Shown piece after piece: positions 28,443 through 33,892 of a DNA stretch of 33,892 nucleotides. The position numbers were made by a program, and so were the translations under genes. Under the pieces are notes generated by a model. It was given only the letters and a program-made list of their open reading frames with translations, did no database searches and was not told the DNA's origin. Positions within the stretch are counted from its first letter, which is position 1; the number at the start of each line of letters is the position of its first letter. This stretch comes from Ophiothrix spiculata (Eukaryota; Echinodermata; Ophiuroidea; Amphilepidida; Ophiotrichidae): assembly GCA_000969725.1 (NCBI GenBank), contig JXSR01S017779.1; one strand, given 5' to 3'.

Positions 28443-28700
28443 CAGGTGCGAAACCAGGATTGCGTACCCTGGGGAGCGCAAAAAATCCTATTCCAAAACG
28501 GCGATGGGTCCAGGCCGCTAGGGACACCTGCATATATAGGACGGGTCGCCAAATGTATTATCACCTTAATTAGGACTAATGCGCCCTTTTTTTTTTTTTT
28601 CCCATTGTTTTTATTTCTTTTTTCTTTATCCCATTTTTTTTTCTTTGTAAACCTCCGGGGGTGCGTGCGCCCTTTCCGCACCCCCTTGGCTACACCAAAG
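28443..28700. mobile_element. 258-bp GCGTAGCCAGG-family element with 5-bp TSD
   Basis: Left CAGGTGCGAAACCAGG; right TTGGCTACACCAAAG. CTTCA precedes 28443 exactly and follows 28700 exactly. The interior follows 16643-16908 closely (ATTGCGTACCC, GGTCCAGG, GACGGGTCGCC, the CCCATTGTTTTTATTTC block, GTGCGTGCGCCC). The 100-124 codon frames across it have no domain. Confidence 0.82.
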
Positions 28701-28924
28701 CTTCAAGATTTAAGAGTTTTTAATACTGGTTGCACGGAAGTGAAAAGAGATAAGCTTCAATTCAAACAGGGATATTAGGTATACTTGAAATTAGTAGCCA
28801 CCAACATGTCGGGCATTCAACTTTGGTTTTGGTATAGGACCTTTTTCACAGTCCAAATTTCTAGAGGTGATGCTAAAAATAACCAAATCGAGAGTTAATT
28901 TAGTGAATTGGATCAATTGAGTTC

Positions 28925-28978
28925 TTCAAACCAATAATTTCAGAAATTTGGCTTGAAATAGGGTGCTTGGAATGTAAC
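28925..28978. repeat. Dispersed repeat, copy 2 (partner 23275-23341)
   Basis: See partner. The hAT-like element 28984-29476 and its TSD lie just beyond, overlapping the last bases of this repeat. Confidence 0.5.
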
Positions 28979-28983
28979 TTCTG

Positions 28984-29476
28984 CATTGGCGTAACAAGTT
29001 GCCCCCCCCTGAAGGCTCTCAGGGGGGAAATTCGCGGACCCAGGGGGAAAAATAAAGGGGAGGGAAAGAAGGAAAATGAAGGGAAAGGGAGAGAAAAGAG
29101 GAAGAAAAAGGGAAAAGAAAGAAGGGAAAAAAAAGGAAAAGGAAAAAAGAGGAATAAAAGGGGAAAAGAAGAAAGAGAAAAGGGAAAGAAAAGAAAAGGG
29201 GAAGAAAAAATGGTAAAAAAGGGAAGAGAATTAAGATGAAAAATGTCAAAAAAATTTCGCGCTTTCGCGCGAATTTCATGCTATTTTGTCAATTTTTAAA
29301 ATAAAATTTACCATTCGCCATACTTTTGCAACAATTTTTTTCGCGCTCTGCGCAAATTCCAACGTTCTATAACAATTTTAGTTAAAAATGGGGGGGGGGG
29401 AAGAAGGGGATAAATTCGTCAGGGGGAAATTTTGGGGCTTTGCCCCCCCTGGCGACCAACACCTGTTACGCCCCTG
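28984..29476. mobile_element. 493-bp hAT-like element with perfect 8-bp TSD and polypurine tract
   Basis: Left CATTGGCGTAACAAG and right CCTGTTACGCCCCTG are inverted ends. AACTTCTG lies at 28976-28983 and 29477-29484 exactly. The interior has a ~195-bp pure GA tract (about 29040-29235), then TTTCGCGCTTTCGCGCG and TTTCGCGCTCTGCGC hairpin-like words and a G-run. Predicted Lys/Glu/Gly-rich and Phe/Leu/Ser-rich proteins here are tract translations. Same family as 2441-2816 (opposite orientation) and 12559-12913. Confidence 0.93.
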
Positions 29477-29484
29477 AACTTCTG

Positions 29485-30773
29485 TCAGAAGTGGCGTAAC
29501 AGGAACATTTTTCAGGTGGAGCAAAGTCATTATTCCCAATTTTTCCCAGTGCATCATTGATTTTTCCCGGTAGAACTTTCCCATTTCGTAGACCGACATA
29601 AAAACTGGCAAGTAAAAAAAGATCCCATTGTTCTCATTTTTAAATTTTCCTGCTAGATTCAGAATGCTGTTATCCACAATACACCTCAATTCTGCAATAT
29701 GGAAAAGTCTTTACAACAAAAAATCATGTCCAAGGTTGAATTTCTAATTTCATCAGAAACGTTACCTTTGAAGTGTTTTCTATCATTTTAATCAGGTTCC
29801 AACATCCAAAACATAAGACAAATGTTTTAAAAACAGAGATAAAAATCCTTTCTCCGTTCAAGTTGCCTTTTACCAATTTGGATGTAACTTTGTAATCGAA
29901 CATCCAATAACCAAAATCAAGGTGTCATTTTAAAGCTTAAAATATAATCTTTCAGACGAGACCAAAAAATTAATTTTCGTTTTCGGCCTCTTAAGGTACC
30001 TTTCGATATGATAGGTCACATATTTAGTATGCTTGATGAAGATTGGATATGAGCAACACTTCTGTCTTTGTCCATTTAATTTGTACCTTTTCCTTACAAA
30101 AAATATCAAGCTTTACAGTGTAAGGCACCGTAGAAATGAGTCAAATATCTTGATGTATATAAATGCCGACTTCCACGATGGGATTGAACGTGGCACCACA
30201 GGGGAAGTTGCCTAGATGGCTGGATAATTAGAATTGAAATGTTGCAGATCATACTTACAATTTAGAACATATTTATCATGTCATGTTTGTGTAAGCTTAA
30301 TCGAAATCTAATTCAAAAGTCAAATTCAAGTATCTTTATAGAGTTGTACGATAATACTTAGAATCAGGTCCCGGGTTGATTAATCAGGATTTATCAAGAA
30401 AAAATTATCCAAGGGCACGGTATTTAGGTTAAGTATCGTATGATTGAACATCCTTAATTTGGATCACACACAAAGCAACACTAATCCTTAATTTAGCTTT
30501 TCATAATTGATGGCAAATTTGACATATAAAATAAATACATCACTCGCAATAGTGGAGTGTCCCTGTTGGTTTAAAGTCTAAAAGCCATATCAGTCTGAGA
30601 ATTTAGGTTAAAGTTTGGGTCCTGATGGTGTATACTCATTATTCAACAGTATGATCAACTATAGTTATTTGGACCTTGCGAGTAAAATTTAATAATTATG
30701 TGTTCCGAAATGATTAAACATACTTTAGCATAGTAAAAATCAATTCATTTCAACCCTCTCCCCCTGGAACATA
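29485..30773. other. No gene; one possible hAT end, otherwise unassigned
   Basis: AGTGGCGTAACAGG at about 29490 resembles the family terminus but has no partner end. The rest, to 30.77 kb, shows no tandem units, TIRs or exon-like frames. Confidence 0.35.
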
Positions 30774-30775
30774 TA

Positions 30776-31073
30776 CTCTCTAAATGTAAAAAGAGTGAAA
30801 AAACGAGTGAATGCCAATTCACTCGAAAAAGAGTGAAAACCACTCGAAAACAGCTGTATGCGTCAGTCAATCAACTCGAAAAAGAGAGAAATGACTGAAC
30901 TTTCACTCCAAAAAGAGTGAAAATAGAGTGAGAGTGAACATCACTCAAAAATGTATTGTCCTCCATTTAACTCTTTAAAGAGTGGACATTCACTCGCTAA
31001 GAGTGAACATCACTCCTTTTCGAGTGAATATTCCACAATTTTACTCGTTCTACTACTTTTTACATTTAGAGAG
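30776..31073. mobile_element. 298-bp TA-flanked word-array element (AAAGAGTGAA words)
   Basis: Ends CTCTCTAAATGTAAAAAG and its inverse CTTTTTACATTTAGAGAG, perfect for 18 bp, with TA at 30774-30775 and 31074-31075. The interior has about 15 (A)GAGTGAA / TTCACTC words on both strands. Same plan as 27559-28189 but a different word, with related CTCT-type ends. Confidence 0.88.
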
Positions 31074-31153
31074 TACACTTGGAAGCTCCCAAGATGGAGG
31101 TTGGAGCACAAAATGTGATTCCATTCATCTAATTCCCAGTCGTTTCTAATTAA

Positions 31154-31444
31154 CCCTTCCCAGTCTGACCATTTTTTCTGTCCCAGGCTGAAGGCATTTT
31201 ACCTGTAAACTGACTTCTAAAGTAAATTAAATTTATCTTTAGAAATATTCTACATAATTCAATGAAACATCAGCAAAATATACCTTTATGAACTGTATAC
31301 ACTGCCTGTGATAGTGTTTTGGAAGATATAAGAGGTAGTGAAAATAGTTATACTTCAGTGTTAGTTAGGGCGTCGCTCAGACGCCCTACGCCTGAGCTGG
31401 CAGTAATTTATGGCGTCGCTCAGACGCCCTACGACAGGAAAAGG
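31154..31444. mobile_element. 291-bp TTAA-flanked element, piggyBac-like, with paired hairpins
   Basis: Left CCCTTCCCAGTC; right GACAGGAAAAGG; TTAA at 31150-31153 and 31445-31448. Two hairpins sit near the right end: AGGGCGTCGCTCAGACGCCC (31367-31386, then T) and GGCGTCGCTCAGACGCC (31412-31428), with starts 45 bp apart. Groups with 242-379 and 22023-22528. Confidence 0.75.
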
Positions 31445-31489
31445 TTAATCGGCAGAATTACATACCAGAATAACATGATGCAATGAAAA

Positions 31490-31715
31490 CATTGGCGTAG
31501 CCAGGGGAGTTTGGGGGTCTACATCAATCAAAATGACGGGTTAAAGAAAAAAGAAACAATGGGAAAACAATGGGGGGAAAAGGGTGCAGTAGTCCTTATT
31601 AGTACTGCTAACCCATATGATATAGGCTGGTGCCTCTAGTGACCCCGGACCCCTCGCTGTTTTAGACTAGGATTTATTGTGTACCTGGGGGCACGCAATC
31701 CTGGCTACGCACCTG
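31490..31715. mobile_element. 226-bp GCGTAGCCAGG-family element, inverted
   Basis: Left CATTGGCGTAGCCAGGGG and right ATCCTGGCTACGCACCTG. It is the reverse orientation of 16643-16908 and 28443-28700 (GGTCTAC, AACAATGGGAAAACAATGG, GCACGCAATCCTGG). The flanks GAAAA (31485-31489) and AAAAA (31716-31720) match at 4 of 5. Its TIRs are the best preserved of the family here. Confidence 0.8.
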
Positions 31716-31720
31716 AAAAA

Positions 31721-33046
31721 AGGGAATTATTTTGACCATTTGGCATTTTTATTACCTGCAAGGGCTTTAACACCTTTACTAGCCACAATAAATAAACCTT
31801 GCAGGTATAAGGGACCCATTTTTCTTCAATCTTTTCTTCATCCGTACCCTGCAGCAAGGAAATCGTTAACCACCACAGGAAATATCCAAGATGGTCATTC
31901 AACATTGACCTATGCTCCTCCCCCATTAGATAATCAAATAATCCAAGTGACAGGTAGCATTGTATCTAAACTAGAACAGTAACATTTCCTCTCAGAGGGG
32001 AGTTGTTGTCTAAATCTCAGGTGGCCACTGGGGATATATCTTAGAGCCCGAGTGTTTAGATTACTAATCTGGGGCTCCTGACTGTCTCTGATGTTAACTG
32101 CTTGTCCCGTTTACCCTAAGGTTATGTTGATTGGCCAAAATTAACGCATTTAATGTGGATGTTTTTTCTCATGTACGTACCATCCTATCTATTAGTACTA
32201 TAGTGATGAGTGTTTGTTGTGTAAGCCTGTTTTTATGTTTTTTCATGCATTACAAAAGATGAAGTGATTAAAATATGAAGAAGATTATCCCTCGAGGTTT
32301 TGTAATGAACGTCTCAATTATCTTCTGAATTCGATGTCTGTCGAGTACTTTTCACTGACATAAAACACTTGTGACCAATGCAGTGATATAAAAGGCTCAG
32401 ATATAAAGGTACAGGCAGATTGAATACAAACGAAAAAAATTGTTGGAATTGAATACTTTGTACTCTAAACACCTGCTGTTCCACTCTAACCATAACGGCA
32501 TCACGGCACGTGACCCATTCAAGCTTAGGTCTGTATTACAATAGGGCATCCATTTATGCCCGACTGTCCATTCAAATATAAATTCTGAAAAACATATTTT
32601 TGCTTTTTGCACCTACAGGCATCACAATTCAAGTTGAAAACTGTAACTTGTATAATTTTCATTATTTCTTGTTTTGTTCAGATATGACATCTTTGGAAGA
32701 TTCATGCTACTAGAATGCACCATCAATGCTAAGCAACTACGTGGTCAATGGCCAAGACAATGAGATAAATGGACAGATTTTGTACATGCGTCCAGTTATC
32801 AATTGGTACAACAATGCAATTTTATCGTAACTGACCATAGGGGATTTTCCCTAAAAAGAGAGGGATGAAAAAAGTGATTTACACAGACTTGAACAAGGGA
32901 CCCGATATTGCTTCCAAACCCATTGGAACACAGTTTTTGAAATTAACTTTACAGTTGTTTTGAACAATGCATGGATATTTGTTATGGATCTGTAAAAAAA
33001 CAAACAAACAAACAAAGAAACCTATGATTTCCCCAAATTATGACAT
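31721..33046. other. No gene seen
   Basis: Long unassigned stretch. Only an AAAC microsatellite (about 32996-33016) stands out. The 101-codon frame at its start straddles the transposon end and has no domain. Confidence 0.4.
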
Positions 33047-33118
33047 TTGCATGTATCTTCAACTGTAGCGCAAAATTAAGCTTGCCAACTTTAGGGGTGG
33101 TAGGACTGGAAAGGCACC
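33047..33118. repeat. Dispersed repeat, copy 2 (partner 13966-14038)
   Basis: TTGCATGTATCTTCAACTGT ... GCTTGCCAACTTTAGGGGTGG ... GGAAAGGCACC aligns with the partner. Confidence 0.6.
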
Positions 33119-33201
33119 TATTATAAGCAGTCAAGTATTAAAGCTCAAGCAAGCACTAATGCACTTCTGTAAAGAGTAAGTCCAGGGGGTGTTTCACTAA
33201 A

Positions 33202-33221
33202 AGATAAGATTGATCTTATCT
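33202..33221. other. GATA-type inverted repeat
   Basis: AGATAAGAT-TG-ATCTTATCT: 9-bp arms, 2-base spacer. Further ATCTTA/TAAGAT words follow at about 33243 and 33263. It may be the start of a decayed inverted-repeat element (GGGGGTGTTTCACTAAAAGA precedes it). Confidence 0.65.
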
Positions 33222-33479
33222 CACAAATCATATGCAGATTGATCTTAACCTTAAAAAAATCAATCTTATCTTATGCAATTAAAGATGAGTGTGCTTGAAA
33301 TTCCCTTGCACAAGGAACTAACTATTATTATCTCATATAAAATCTGTATGGAACTCAGGGAGCTGATCCTGGTGTTATAAACTTTCCTTCTTTCTTTCGT
33401 TATGTCGGTAGTACATATAAATGCATTTCACCAACTTTGACGAACAACCATACAAGCTAGACCTGAATTGAATTTTGAC

Positions 33480-33765
33480 CGAAACAGAGTTGGGAACAAT
33501 CGGGGTAGAATACCCTACTCTTCGCGATACTGACTGTGATTACATGTACAGGTATGACTCTACTATACATGGGACCGACGGCTTTACGTCCCCTTCGAAG
33601 GACGACAATCTCTCATGAAATATTCACCCAACTCCCACCAAGTCAGACAAACATCTTAGCAAAAACTCCGAGATTCCATTCTGGTAAGGCAACCCTCACC
33701 GGGAGTCGAACCCGGGCCCAATGCATGCAAGGCGAGATTGCTAACCGCTACACTACGGCGCCCTT
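33480..33765 (-). mobile_element. tRNA-derived SINE, minus strand
   Basis: On the minus strand: A box TAGTGTAGCGG (33745-33755) and B box GGTTCGACTCC (33702-33712), both near consensus, with acceptor-like GGGCGCCG at the head. The body blocks GGGGACGTAAAGCCGTCGGT (ending near 33573) and GAAGAGTAGGG ... CCCCGATTG (about 33500-33525) are shared with 27144-27552. The well-kept boxes suggest a younger copy than the 27.1-kb one. Confidence 0.85.
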
Positions 33766-33892
33766 TGGGCTGATTAAGGTACAGGACCCGTGCAGTTTGA
33801 CGCAGCACCTAAAATGATGTCAATAATATTTGAGCGGAATTACAAATGCAAAAAGGCACAGTCACCATACCTTGTATTTATCATTTATGTTA

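Noticed and set aside
28967-29279. Lys/Glu/Gly-rich and Phe/Leu-rich 86-90 codon frames
   Set aside because: Translations of the polypurine tract inside 28984-29476.
29490-29700. Another GCGTAACAGG element start
   Set aside because: Single terminus only; no inverse end within several hundred bases.
33702-33770. Functional tRNA gene on the minus strand
   Set aside because: Both boxes are good, but the acceptor stem does not close and a SINE body shared with 27.1 kb follows.

Overview
This is a eukaryotic, AT-rich, non-coding window with a 622-base assembly gap (15310-15931). I find no host exon, rRNA or intact tRNA gene. The only convincing protein signal is the last ~100 residues of a dead LINE near 26.2-26.5 kb. 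The mix of many short terminal-inverted-repeat (TIR) elements, tRNA-derived SINEs with a (TTA)n-type tail, poly-G runs and simple minisatellites suggests a marine invertebrate, probably a deuterostome (echinoderm, hemichordate or lancelet). That is an impression from repeat style, not a proof. The window is most likely a long intron or intergenic stretch.

The clearest content is a dense graveyard of non-autonomous DNA transposons, several with target-site duplications (TSDs) readable to the base. (a) hAT-like elements: 1036-1292, 2441-2816, 23376-23694 and 28984-29476 have 8-bp TSDs (two perfect, two with 7/8 matches). A related group at 16643-16908, 28443-28700 and 31490-31715 fits 5-bp TSDs better. 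(b) Seven elements are bounded by TTAA on both sides: 242-379, 4014-4361, 11136-12052, 19079-19387, 22023-22528, 22697-23036 and 31154-31444. They form a CCCTTT-ended group (piggyBac-like) and an AGG-ended group (Kolobok-like or piggyBac-like). (c) TA-flanked elements include a mariner-like element with ~195-bp TIRs (7870-8916) and three 'word-array' elements (7243-7687, 27559-28189, 30776-31073), each filled with its own short word repeated on both strands.

Retroposons: two related SINE families (20518-20850 minus, 24680-24958 plus; and 27144-27552 plus, 33480-33765 minus), a SINE/LINE tail at 19.54 kb, and a 5'-truncated LINE at about 26.16-26.69 kb. The LINE's 3' end abuts one of two ~410-bp direct repeats (25502-25913 and 26692-27098).

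Tandem arrays: 55 bp x3 (3097-3261), 33 bp x3 (4653-4751), 25 bp x4 (9869-9968), ~30 bp x6 (14113-14293), a composite TAAGGG-rich minisatellite (17.87-18.60 kb) and a ~130-bp array (20.89-21.62 kb). Each unit of the last carries a nuclear-receptor DR1-like motif.

The parts not explained by repeats are mostly featureless AT-rich DNA. Three short islands (4.76-4.91, 5.93-6.05, 10.42-10.54 kb) share the palindrome TGGCGCCA, and two of them share a CCATRGCGAT/ACCGTGGYGATA motif pair. They are the best candidates here for host regulatory DNA.
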